Positions 1 through 6,607 of a stretch of DNA of 21,897 nt are shown here, in pieces (position 1 is the first letter of the stretch; each line of letters begins with the position of its first letter). The notes under the pieces were generated by a model. It was given only the letters and a program-made list of their open reading frames with translations. It made no database searches and was not told where the DNA came from. The stretch spans positions 1 through 21,897 of the forward strand of contig MHKJ01000066.1 in NCBI GenBank assembly GCA_001818355.1, in the 5' to 3' direction. The position numbers and the translations under genes were made by a program. The stretch is from Candidatus Kerfeldbacteria bacterium RIFOXYC2_FULL_38_9 (GTDB lineage: Bacteria; Patescibacteriota; Patescibacteriia; UBA9570; XYC2-FULL-38-9).

Positions 1-91
1 GACCACACTGGAGTCTAAACTTACAATCACCTGTACAATTCTTAGTCGCTAATCAACATGAGTGCAATATGTGGTGGCCCAATACAAAGGG
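1..91. other. left-edge stretch, no gene recognised
   Basis: I see no convincing coding region. One plus-strand frame is open from the left edge to a TAA at 50-52 and could be the last residues of a gene outside the window, but its translation matches nothing I know. No RNA gene is recognisable before the tRNA promoter. Confidence 0.3.
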
Positions 92-120
92 TTGTTTTTT
101 TCTCCTTTTTGGCTTATAAT
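92..120 (+). promoter_or_regulatory. sigma70-type promoter of tRNA-Ser
   Basis: A perfect -10 TATAAT lies at 115-120 with TTGTTT at 92-97, 17 bp upstream. The expected start near 127 lies about 16 nt before the mature tRNA. The -35 box matches only 3 of 6 positions, so the -10 carries most of the support. Confidence 0.5.
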
Positions 121-142
121 AATTAGGCTTTAATTTAATTAA

Positions 143-233
143 GGAGAGGTGGCTGAGTGGTTGAAAGCGGTGGATTGCTAATCCGCTATACCGGATTTAT
201 CCGGTATCGAGGGTTCGAACCCCTCCCTCTCCG
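143..233 (+). tRNA. tRNA-Ser (anticodon GCT)
   Basis: A class II tRNA that reads AGC/AGU serine codons. The acceptor stem GGAGAGG (143-149) pairs with CCTCTCC (226-232), with discriminator G at 233. The anticodon stem 170-174/182-186 closes a seven-base loop with anticodon GCT at 177-179. A long variable arm (about 187-208), typical of tRNA-Ser, folds on itself. The T arm is GAGGG-TTCGAAC-CCCTC (209-225). The 3' CCA is not encoded. I checked all stems by eye. Confidence 0.97.
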
Positions 234-304
234 TATTGGTTTTTTCACTTTTTCTTTTACTTGCGTTATAATAAAATAATTATAAGTGTTATTTTTAAAT
301 AAAA

Positions 305-1159
305 ATGAAACGCACCATACTTACCCGTCCTACACATATAATTATTTTAGTTGGTTTTTTTGTCAGTCCATTTTGTATTCCATTATTTTTACTACAGCTT
401 GATGTTACAGCATTACTCACATTTGTTTCTTTATTTTTTGCTATTTTGGTTGGTTTTTTTATTGCCGCGGCAACATCAAATTATTTACGATTACAAACAT
501 TAATCTCTGCTAAAAATGCCACTCTCATTTCCGTTTATGAATTTGTGAAAGCAATTAAACCCGCTAAAACAAAAAAAATAATTTCAGCTATTGATGCCTA
601 TATGATTAAAATTTTGGATTATGAATTATTAGATTATGCCTCCAATACAGAAAAAGAATTTACAGATATTATTCATATTATTGATGACATAAAAACAAAA
701 AATGCCAGAGAAGAAAATTTATTGCCATATGTTATAACAAAAAAATGTGAATTGATTAGTCAAATACAAGAAATGACGCTGGTCAGTAAAACCATTGTAT
801 CGCCCAGGCATTGGTTTATTCTTACATCACTTGCTGTCATGATAGCTATTTTATTATTGATGCTTCGAGACGGAACACTCATTATATCGTTTATGACCGG
901 CTTGGTGTTTATTGCCATATATCAAACATTAATGCTCATTCATGAAATAGACAGCAATATTTTTCTAGCACATAAATTATCGTATGAAAATCCGCAGCAA
1001 GTTTTTCGGGCAATTGGGAAAGTAAATTATTATCCAGAGAGCGCAATAACCAATAAACTTGTTAAATCGCACGTCACCGAATATCGAGTGGGGGTATATA
1101 AAGATTTCCCAAAATCACTCGAGAAAAAAATTCATTTTATAAAAAATTGTGCAAATTAG
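305..1159 (+). CDS. four-helix membrane protein of unknown function (DUF4239-like)
   Basis: I do not recognise a precise family. The 284-residue protein has two hydrophobic helices near the N terminus (about residues 10-31 and 35-57), a soluble helical middle of about 110 residues, and a second pair (about 168-187 and 191-211). A polar C-terminal tail of about 70 residues follows. This 2+2 helix layout with a central cytoplasmic segment resembles DUF4239-type membrane proteins, but I rely only on topology. A TATAAT at 267-272 with a weak TTCACT at 244-249 can drive it; there is no SD. It stands alone between the tRNA and the next gene, which has its own promoter. The function is unknown. Confidence 0.75.
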   Translation: MKRTILTRPTHIIILVGFFVSPFCIPLFLLQLDVTALLTFVSLFFAILVGFFIAAATSNYLRLQTLISAKNATLISVYEFVKAIKPAKTKKIISAIDAYMIKILDYELLDYASNTEKEFTDIIHIIDDIKTKNAREENLLPYVITKKCELISQIQEMTLVSKTIVSPRHWFILTSLAVMIAILLLMLRDGTLIISFMTGLVFIAIYQTLMLIHEIDSNIFLAHKLSYENPQQVFRAIGKVNYYPESAITNKLVKSHVTEYRVGVYKDFPKSLEKKIHFIKNCAN

Positions 1160-1174
1160 AATTGATTCACGGCC

Positions 1175-1203
1175 TTGATCATTTATGTTTTTTTTGCTAT
1201 ACT
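1175..1203 (+). promoter_or_regulatory. sigma70-type promoter of the coiled-coil gene
   Basis: TTGATC (1175-1180) and TATACT (1198-1203) are spaced by 17 bp. The expected start near 1210 gives a leader of about 30 nt before the ATG at 1241. Confidence 0.55.
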
Positions 1204-1240
1204 TTATAAAGTTTGTATCTAAAAAATAAAATTTGAAAAA

Positions 1241-2032
1241 ATGAGCGAAAGAGCAGTTGCTTTGGGGGAAGCACATATAATTAAAGGAGTAACAAGAGGA
1301 GAAGAAAATAATACAAGATTTGAAGTTATTAGCGGCGGTAAAGAATCAACCGATGAATCATTAAATGAAGAAAGATTAGCGGTGAGCGCAAGAAAAGAAC
1401 AGGAGAGTGCTCGCATTGAAGCCCTAAAGCAAACGGTGTCTGCTGATGATAAAGATTACATTCCCCAGGAAGTTTTTTTGGAATACACCCAACAGCAACA
1501 AAAGTTTAAAATTTTGCAGAATAAGTTAGACCAGGCCTCTTGGTTTAAGAAGGGTGCAATCAAAAAACAGTTACAAACAGTGGAACAGGACGTGGCTCGA
1601 CTGGAAGTAAGCTACCCAGAGCTAAAAGTTAATATTAAATTTAATTTACAAACAAAAACAAGTCGTGATTTTGAGAAACGCAATCTTTATCAAGGAGTAA
1701 GTGCTAGTAATGATTTAAGGGGTGAGCATTTAAATCGTGTTGTTGCTATTGAAAGAGCCGATATTGTTGAAGATATAGCACAACAAGAGGAAAAATATCC
1801 CCCAGAGGTTATGATGAAATATTGGCAACAAGCTGAGAGAGATTTTGTTGTATTACAAAAAGATAGACAGATAATTTTGAAACAGAAACCAATGTTGTTT
1901 GGTAAAAAAGCATGGCAACAGAAAATATCGGATATTGAACAGCAAATGAGGCAAGTTATAGTGCGCAAGAAAAAATGGGAGCAACAATTAAATAAAAAGG
2001 AATTATTAGAAGATCAGAAAGAATACCAATAA
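1241..2032 (+). CDS. cytosolic coiled-coil protein with a duplicated helical unit, unknown function
   Basis: I do not recognise this gene. The 263-residue product is rich in Gln, Glu and Lys, has no signal peptide or membrane segment, and should be almost all helix. Two similar segments, about residues 73-122 and 185-239, each run 'YxPxEV..xY', then a Gln-rich helix, then a short break with a W or LF plus 'KK', then a second Lys/Gln/Glu helix. This suggests a duplicated helical hairpin. The first 50 residues are less ordered and contain a Gly pair. It has its own promoter at 1175-1203 and no SD. A structural or scaffold role is possible but nothing shows it. Confidence 0.7.
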   Translation: MSERAVALGEAHIIKGVTRGEENNTRFEVISGGKESTDESLNEERLAVSARKEQESARIEALKQTVSADDKDYIPQEVFLEYTQQQQKFKILQNKLDQASWFKKGAIKKQLQTVEQDVARLEVSYPELKVNIKFNLQTKTSRDFEKRNLYQGVSASNDLRGEHLNRVVAIERADIVEDIAQQEEKYPPEVMMKYWQQAERDFVVLQKDRQIILKQKPMLFGKKAWQQKISDIEQQMRQVIVRKKKWEQQLNKKELLEDQKEYQ

Positions 2033-2189
2033 AAAGGCAAGTTGTTTATATACAAGCGGATTCATTGGTGTTGTGTTAAAAAATATTCAACATTAGCTTT
2101 ATTGTCTATTTTTTTTATTACTATAATTTGACTTGTTATATGTTGAACGCTTCTCCCCCCGGTCTTATTATTTGAATCATTAAAACTGA
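2033..2189. other. intergenic AT-rich stretch, no gene recognised
   Basis: Between the coiled-coil gene and the toxin relic I see no ORF, RNA or strong hairpin. A run of six C residues followed by GG at about 2155-2162 is unusual in this AT-rich context. The stretch may contain more of the decayed toxin-antitoxin locus. Confidence 0.4.
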
Positions 2190-2291
2190 CTATACGTACG
2201 ATCTTAATCGACGTTCAAACGCTAAAATATATATTGTATTTTTAGCATCCATTCGAAAAATAATTCGATACGTTCCTCTACTGTAAAAATC
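2190..2291 (-). pseudogene. C-terminal relic of a RelE/ParE-type toxin
   Basis: Directly after the methyltransferase stop, and in the same minus-strand frame, 33 codons are open until a TAG at 2190-2192. The translation contains 'GTYRIIFRMD', then 'TIYILAFERR' and 'LRSYV'. This has the cadence of the last two strands and the basic end of RelE/ParE/HigB toxins (typically 'G.YRviYr.d....v.il.i.hR...Y'). No start codon, N-terminal half or antitoxin is present. The call rests on recognising a short motif. Chance similarity, or a former extension of the upstream gene, cannot be excluded. Confidence 0.35.
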
Positions 2292-3044
2292 TTAACGGTA
2301 AAAAACCGCAATCATTCTTTTGGACGAATTTTTGTTATATTTCTCTGATAGAGAATAATCTCCCAGTAAATATCGAAGGTGCCATGTATCACCCAAATAT
2401 TTTTTTAATTGATCGACGCTCAGATAGTGTTCTTTTTCCGCGTCTTTTATTATGCGAATTGTATGCTTTTTTTTGCTGTAAATTTCATAACGGTATTGCG
2501 TGTTCTTTATATTTTTTTTATTCAGTTGCCAATTTCTGGTTATTTTTATTGTATGCTGATTATTTTCTCCATAATACACTTTATGAAATGTTGCCGGATA
2601 TCGATAAAAATTGGCTTGTTCCAAAATAATAATTTTCCTAATGTTTTTATTCATCCACTGGTAAAAATGCACCCGACCTTTTTCAGTATGAATATACGAT
2701 AATGTGGACCACATGCAAATTGCCGCGTCGTATTGTTTGGCAAGGTGTATCTGTTCAAAACTTCCGCATACGGTTTGTATGTTCACATTTTTTTTCTTGG
2801 CAATGGACAGAGCTTTTTTTGACTGGTCAAATACTGTGCTGTCATAGCCATTTGTTTCTAATAAATTGGCATGTAATCCAATGCCACCACCCAGATCAAT
2901 AACGTTTTGAATAGTACTTGTTTGTTGATGAAATATTTTTTTTATAAATTCTGTTTCACGTATTTCATTATGCTTTTTTTCTAACGTTGTTTCTCGCCAT
3001 AATTCATATACATCAACAAGATTTGTAAATATTTTTGTTTTCAT
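2292..3044 (-). CDS. class I SAM-dependent methyltransferase
   Basis: A soluble enzyme of 250 residues with the Rossmann SAM-binding core. Motif I reads 'VIDLGGGIG' (residues 48-56). An acidic residue ends strand 2 in 'TVFDQS' (D73). A motif with 'AAICMWSTLSYI' sits where motif IV is expected. It is likely to transfer a methyl group to a small molecule, but the acceptor cannot be read from sequence. Its ATG overlaps the stop of the aminotransferase by 4 bp, so the two are surely one transcript. The pair diverges from the regulator/cyclodipeptide synthase operon. Methyltransferases are known tailoring enzymes in cyclodipeptide clusters, so modification of a diketopiperazine or its amino-acid precursor is a reasonable inference. 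There is no SD. Confidence 0.85.
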   Translation of the reverse strand: MKTKIFTNLVDVYELWRETTLEKKHNEIRETEFIKKIFHQQTSTIQNVIDLGGGIGLHANLLETNGYDSTVFDQSKKALSIAKKKNVNIQTVCGSFEQIHLAKQYDAAICMWSTLSYIHTEKGRVHFYQWMNKNIRKIIILEQANFYRYPATFHKVYYGENNQHTIKITRNWQLNKKNIKNTQYRYEIYSKKKHTIRIIKDAEKEHYLSVDQLKKYLGDTWHLRYLLGDYSLSEKYNKNSSKRMIAVFYR

Positions 3045-4063
3045 ATATTTATTTTTTTATCAATATTTTTTAAAAAAATATAAAAATCATGTACCATTTC
3101 TGGGGTGGTCATGGTAACACGCATATACTGCTTCATTATGAGTTTACCAATTTGTACCTGTTGTTTTTGTTCTTTTTTGATTTTTTTCATCGCTGGTGTG
3201 TGTATTTTAATACAAACAAAATTAGCTTTTGATTCAAATGCAGTGAAATGATTTAACATATTAATTTGTTGAATAAACTCCTCTCTTGTTTTTATAATTT
3301 TTTTTGCGTTTTTCTGATAATATTCGGGTGAGTGTAATGCGGCGACTGCCACCTCTTCCAGAATGCGACTGAAACCTAAATACCGTTGTTGATATCCGAT
3401 ATTTTGGATAACATTTGTTCCACACAAAGCAAAGCCAATGCGCAACCCAGCGAGCGCATAGTATTTTGAAAATGTTCTTAAAATCATTACATTTGCATAC
3501 GTGTTCAATAATGACAAAAAAGCTTGTTCATCATAGTGTTGATCAAAGCCATAATATGCTTCATCAAGAACAACGATTGTATTTTTATTGATAGCATTCA
3601 ATATTTGAATCAATTCTTTAACAGTAATAACATGTCCGGTGGGATTATTGGGGGAAGTAATTAAAAGCAACTTTGGATTATTTTTTTTACATTGTGTTAT
3701 GCAATCCTCAACATCAAAAGAAAAAATGTGTTTTTTTTCAACACAGCGAAATGTATATGTTGTAATATGAATTTTTTGTAGATAGTCTGTATAATACGAA
3801 AAATGAAAATCGCTTGTCACAACACAATCTTTTTTTGGCAATAATCGATCAAACAGCGTTCGAAGTATATCTTCTAAACCATATCCAAGAATAATTTTGT
3901 CTTCTGCAATAGAGTAATAACGAAACAATGCCGTAAACAAATCAGATTGTTTCTGACTATTATAAAAAAACATGTGCCTGGGATCGAAATTATGTAGTAT
4001 TTTTATACATTGAGGAGAGGGACCATAATGATTTTCATTTTTGTTGAGAATGATTTTTTTCAT
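3041..4063 (-). CDS. PLP-dependent class I/II aminotransferase, HisC-like
   Basis: A fold-type I PLP enzyme of 340 residues, close to the length of histidinol-phosphate aminotransferases. Visible motifs are 'GYGLEDIL' (60-67, phosphate-loop region), 'SPNNPTG' (137-143), 'DEAYYGF' (167-173), 'RTFSKYYALAGLRIGF' with the Schiff-base lysine at K200 and the PLP-phosphate arginine at R208, and a C-terminal 'MRVT' with R325 where the substrate-carboxylate arginine is expected. HisC relatives also act on aromatic amino acids, and no other his gene lies in the window, so histidine synthesis is not implied. It is first in an operon with the methyltransferase (4-bp overlap) and divergent from the cyclodipeptide synthase, which suggests precursor supply or tailoring there. 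The enzyme class is certain; the substrate is not. Confidence 0.9.
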   Translation of the reverse strand: MKKIILNKNENHYGPSPQCIKILHNFDPRHMFFYNSQKQSDLFTALFRYYSIAEDKIILGYGLEDILRTLFDRLLPKKDCVVTSDFHFSYYTDYLQKIHITTYTFRCVEKKHIFSFDVEDCITQCKKNNPKLLLITSPNNPTGHVITVKELIQILNAINKNTIVVLDEAYYGFDQHYDEQAFLSLLNTYANVMILRTFSKYYALAGLRIGFALCGTNVIQNIGYQQRYLGFSRILEEVAVAALHSPEYYQKNAKKIIKTREEFIQQINMLNHFTAFESKANFVCIKIHTPAMKKIKKEQKQQVQIGKLIMKQYMRVTMTTPEMVHDFYIFLKNIDKKINI

Positions 4064-4075
4064 AGCAGCTAGTTT

Positions 4076-4108
4076 AATACTTGATAACGAACAATCATAC
4101 CAAGTATT
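4076..4108. promoter_or_regulatory. candidate operator between divergent promoters
   Basis: A perfect 8-bp inverted repeat, AATACTTG (4076-4083) and CAAGTATT (4101-4108), has a 17-bp spacer. It spans the minus-strand -10 and reaches the first bases of the plus-strand -35. Position and spacing suit a dimeric winged-helix repressor, for which the protein encoded at 4165 is the obvious candidate. Confidence 0.4.
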
Positions 4109-4121
4109 GACATAAATTCAA
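4094..4121 (-). promoter_or_regulatory. promoter of the aminotransferase/methyltransferase operon
   Basis: Read on the minus strand, TTGAAT (4121-4116) is followed after 16 bp by TATGAT (4099-4094). Transcription would start near 4087, about 24 nt before the ATG at 4063. It overlaps the opposing promoter, so the two directions may compete. Confidence 0.45.
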
Positions 4122-4135
4122 GTTTTATATATAAT
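4107..4135 (+). promoter_or_regulatory. perfect-consensus promoter of the regulator/CDPS operon
   Basis: TTGACA (4107-4112), a 17-bp spacer, and TATAAT (4130-4135) match the sigma70 consensus exactly. The expected start near 4142 gives a leader of about 23 nt. Such a strong promoter next to an inverted repeat suggests that the operon is held in check by a repressor. Confidence 0.8.
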
Positions 4136-4164
4136 GATGAATATATTAAAGTTTTTCTTTAAAA

Positions 4165-5022
4165 ATGATCCCAGATCCAAAAAAAATACATTTGCCAGCA
4201 GATGCCCTCATTCTAGATATCCTTTCCAAAAAACCACGCCTTTCTGTAAAGGATTTGTATGAATTTTTTATTGCACGCTATAAAAAAAGCATGTCTTTGC
4301 AGGCATTTTATAATCTTATTCATCGATTGGTAGAAGATCGTGTTCTTATTAAAGAAGGCAAACTTATTTCTATTGACGGAGCGTGGATATACAATCTGCT
4401 CAACTTCGCGCACACACTGCAAGAAAATCATTTTGGTCAAGAAGCATCTACTGCAACTATTTTATTGAATGAAGGTGAGTCAAAATCATTTATACTGAAT
4501 TCACCAGTTGCCATGGATAATTTTTGGTGGCATGCATTGATTATCGTTATTTTGTATTATGATACAAAACCACACCATGACAAAAATGCGTATGTATATA
4601 TTGATCATTGTTGGTTTCAATTATTACGTACAGCAAGTGAATCGGCATTAAATGATGCTTACAGACAACATAATATACAATTATATCATGTGGGCGGCTC
4701 AAATAATTTTTTAGATCATTTAACTCCAAACCTGATTGATGATAAAAATGTTCATATTAAAATTCAACCGATAAAAGATTTCCCTAAGAATTATTATAAC
4801 ATCGTTATCGGTGATTTTATTTTTGAAACAAAAATGCCGCCACACATATATGAACAAATGGAAACGATATACGCTACCATTCATTCTTTGCAAGAATTTG
4901 ATTCACAAAAAATGTTAGACATTGTTCAACAAAGTGCACAAACAATACTCATTATTACTCGAGATAAAAAGAAAGCGGAATCTATTCGAAAAAAAATAAG
5001 GAGCATTTTTACATCAATATGA
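4165..5022 (+). CDS. winged-helix regulator-like protein coupled to the CDPS
   Basis: The protein has 285 residues. Residues about 10-75 look like a winged helix: three helices including 'SVKDLYEFF' and 'SLQAFYNLIHRLVEDRVL', then a wing 'IKEGKLISI'. The remaining 200 residues, with a Trp pair near 'NFWWHAL', 'LYHVGGSNNF' and 'IVIGDFIFET', look like a mixed alpha/beta effector or catalytic domain that I cannot name. It faintly recalls TrmB-type sensor domains. Its TGA overlaps the ATG of the CDPS gene (ATGA at 5019-5022), so translation is coupled. The protein probably controls or assists the synthase. There is no SD; the start is set by the promoter at 4107-4135. DNA binding is inferred from fold cues only. 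Confidence 0.7.
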   Translation: MIPDPKKIHLPADALILDILSKKPRLSVKDLYEFFIARYKKSMSLQAFYNLIHRLVEDRVLIKEGKLISIDGAWIYNLLNFAHTLQENHFGQEASTATILLNEGESKSFILNSPVAMDNFWWHALIIVILYYDTKPHHDKNAYVYIDHCWFQLLRTASESALNDAYRQHNIQLYHVGGSNNFLDHLTPNLIDDKNVHIKIQPIKDFPKNYYNIVIGDFIFETKMPPHIYEQMETIYATIHSLQEFDSQKMLDIVQQSAQTILIITRDKKKAESIRKKIRSIFTSI

Positions 5023-6458
5023 AAGCAGTTGATCAAACAACACATTACGTGATTGGCATGAGCCCGGGCAATAGTTATTTTAAAGATGAAGAAATTCACT
5101 ATTTGTTAAAAACAACTGTGGAAAAATTTGGAAGAGTAGCTGTTTTGATTGCTGACATACCTGCTATTTCAACGTATATTGCCTTGGGATACCCGGAAAA
5201 TCGAGCTCGTCGAGACAAAGCATTACCAAAAGGAAACGCTTTGAAAAACCGAGTTTTAAAAGCAATGGATGATCTGCATTATTCAAATGATGTTGTAAAA
5301 ATTATTCAATGGGACAAAGAAGTGGAGAATAACCCACTATATAAAGAAAAGTATGAGAAAATTTTGGCACTCTATAATAGTAATAACACATTTCGTTCTG
5401 CGACAAATGCCACAACTCGCGCTGTACTTGAAGGATCCCAGAAGACAATACCGGATATTGAAAAAGCAACAAAAATTGCTGCTCATTATCTGTTATCAGA
5501 ATTCGCCTTCTTAGAATTTGCACCTTTATTTTTTGGAGTAAAGAAAGTAGTTTATATTTATCATAAAAATTGGACTGTTTTTGAATCCTATATAGCCGGG
5601 AAATACGACAATACACCAAAGCTCCACATCGATTTTCTCTTACTTGAGAACCCCTATGAGACGTATAATCCTATTTGGGGGTTGGAAGACAATGAGGATA
5701 GTCAAAAATTTTCGGATGTTCTTGAACGAATAGAAAAAAAACAAACGCTGCGAGTTGGTTTTATTCATTCAACACCGACGTTTATGTATGACAGAGACTA
5801 TGACAATTTTTCAGGTATTTTTTATGAACTCATTATCGAAACCGCAAAAAAATTCAACTGGAAAATTCAATGGACAGAAGAAACCGGCTATGGGGTAATT
5901 ACCGATGCGCTTAATACGAATCGTTTTGATATTTTTGGCAGTACGGTATGGCCAACGCCTGAACGAATCGAGGAAGCATCTTTTTCTGAATCGTTGTTTA
6001 AAAGCCCTATTTTTTCGTGGGTACGCTCCGATGATGGAAGGACAGAACAACAATTAAAAACGGATGTGTATGCGCGAGTAGCCATAAAAGAAAATGATAT
6101 ATCAGATTACATAGCAAAATCAGATTTTGCAAAAAATCGCGTGGTGAAAGTTCCCCAACTTTCTGATAATAGAGAGACGTTGCGTTTTGTAGCGGATGGA
6201 CGAGCAGATTTTACTTTTGTTGAACCATATCTTGCTGAACATTTTAATGAAGATTCACCGATGAAAGTGATAGCCGCATCAAAACAACCTCTTCGTATTT
6301 ACGACAACACATTTATGTTTAAGCAGGGTGAAAAAAGATTAAAAAAACTTCTCGATAGTGAACTCTCTTTGTTAAAAGAAAACGGTACTGTAAAAAAATT
6401 AATCAAAAAATACACAGATTCAGAGAACGCGTTCATTCTGGAAGAAAAAAATAGATAA
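5019..6458 (+). CDS. tRNA-dependent cyclodipeptide synthase fused to a family-3 solute-binding domain
   Basis: Residues 1-222 match cyclodipeptide synthases, which take two aminoacyl-tRNAs and form a cyclic dipeptide by a ping-pong mechanism. 'VIGMSPGNSYF' aligns with AlbC 'LIGISAGNSYF', giving catalytic Ser15 (AlbC S37) and Asn18 (N40). 'HYLLSE' gives Tyr157 and Glu161 (Y178, E182), and 'IYHKN' gives Tyr181-His182 (Y202-H203). N, Y and H at these places define the NYH subfamily. The Ser-Tyr spacing (142) nearly equals that of AlbC (141). A basic stretch at 62-78 fits the tRNA-binding helix. Residues 241-467 form an SBP_bac_3 domain: 'TLRVGF', then a middle motif 'PTPERIEEASFSE' whose Arg316 sits where the amino-acid carboxylate is bound. 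There is no signal peptide, so this domain must be cytoplasmic. The family's usual length is about 220-250 residues, so the fusion doubles it. Confidence 0.9.
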   Translation: MKAVDQTTHYVIGMSPGNSYFKDEEIHYLLKTTVEKFGRVAVLIADIPAISTYIALGYPENRARRDKALPKGNALKNRVLKAMDDLHYSNDVVKIIQWDKEVENNPLYKEKYEKILALYNSNNTFRSATNATTRAVLEGSQKTIPDIEKATKIAAHYLLSEFAFLEFAPLFFGVKKVVYIYHKNWTVFESYIAGKYDNTPKLHIDFLLLENPYETYNPIWGLEDNEDSQKFSDVLERIEKKQTLRVGFIHSTPTFMYDRDYDNFSGIFYELIIETAKKFNWKIQWTEETGYGVITDALNTNRFDIFGSTVWPTPERIEEASFSESLFKSPIFSWVRSDDGRTEQQLKTDVYARVAIKENDISDYIAKSDFAKNRVVKVPQLSDNRETLRFVADGRADFTFVEPYLAEHFNEDSPMKVIAASKQPLRIYDNTFMFKQGEKRLKKLLDSELSLLKENGTVKKLIKKYTDSENAFILEEKNR

Positions 6459-6496
6459 AAAAGAGGCCAACAAGTGATTGCTCACCTATTGGTCTT
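6441..6496 (-). terminator. rho-independent terminator of the radical SAM gene
   Basis: An imperfect stem (6461-6477 with 6482-6496, loop TTGC, one GG bulge and two mismatches) is followed on the minus strand by T runs (TTTTTTATCTATTTTTTT). On the plus strand no T run follows, so it serves mainly the minus-strand gene. Its T run overlaps the last codons of the CDPS gene. Confidence 0.5.
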
Positions 6497-6607
6497 GAGT
6501 TGCTCGCTTAAGCCTTCGCCTTTTTATTTCGTGCTCGCATCGCTCCAAGCTCCTGGTCGCGATACTGTGCGCAAAATAAAATGGCTCCGGCATTCGCTCG
6601 CACTCTT

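Noticed and set aside
3041..4063. Assignment as hisC in histidine biosynthesis
   Set aside because: The fold and motifs fit, but no other his gene is present and the context is a CDPS locus, so the symbol would overstate the evidence.
4146..4162. TTAAAG/CTTTAA hairpin in the leader of the regulator gene
   Set aside because: Six A/T-rich pairs in AT-rich DNA are expected by chance, and the stem would be unstable.
5302..6085. Minus-strand open frames inside the CDPS fusion
   Set aside because: The plus-strand frame is long, coupled to its upstream gene and carries catalytic motifs; the opposite frames carry none.
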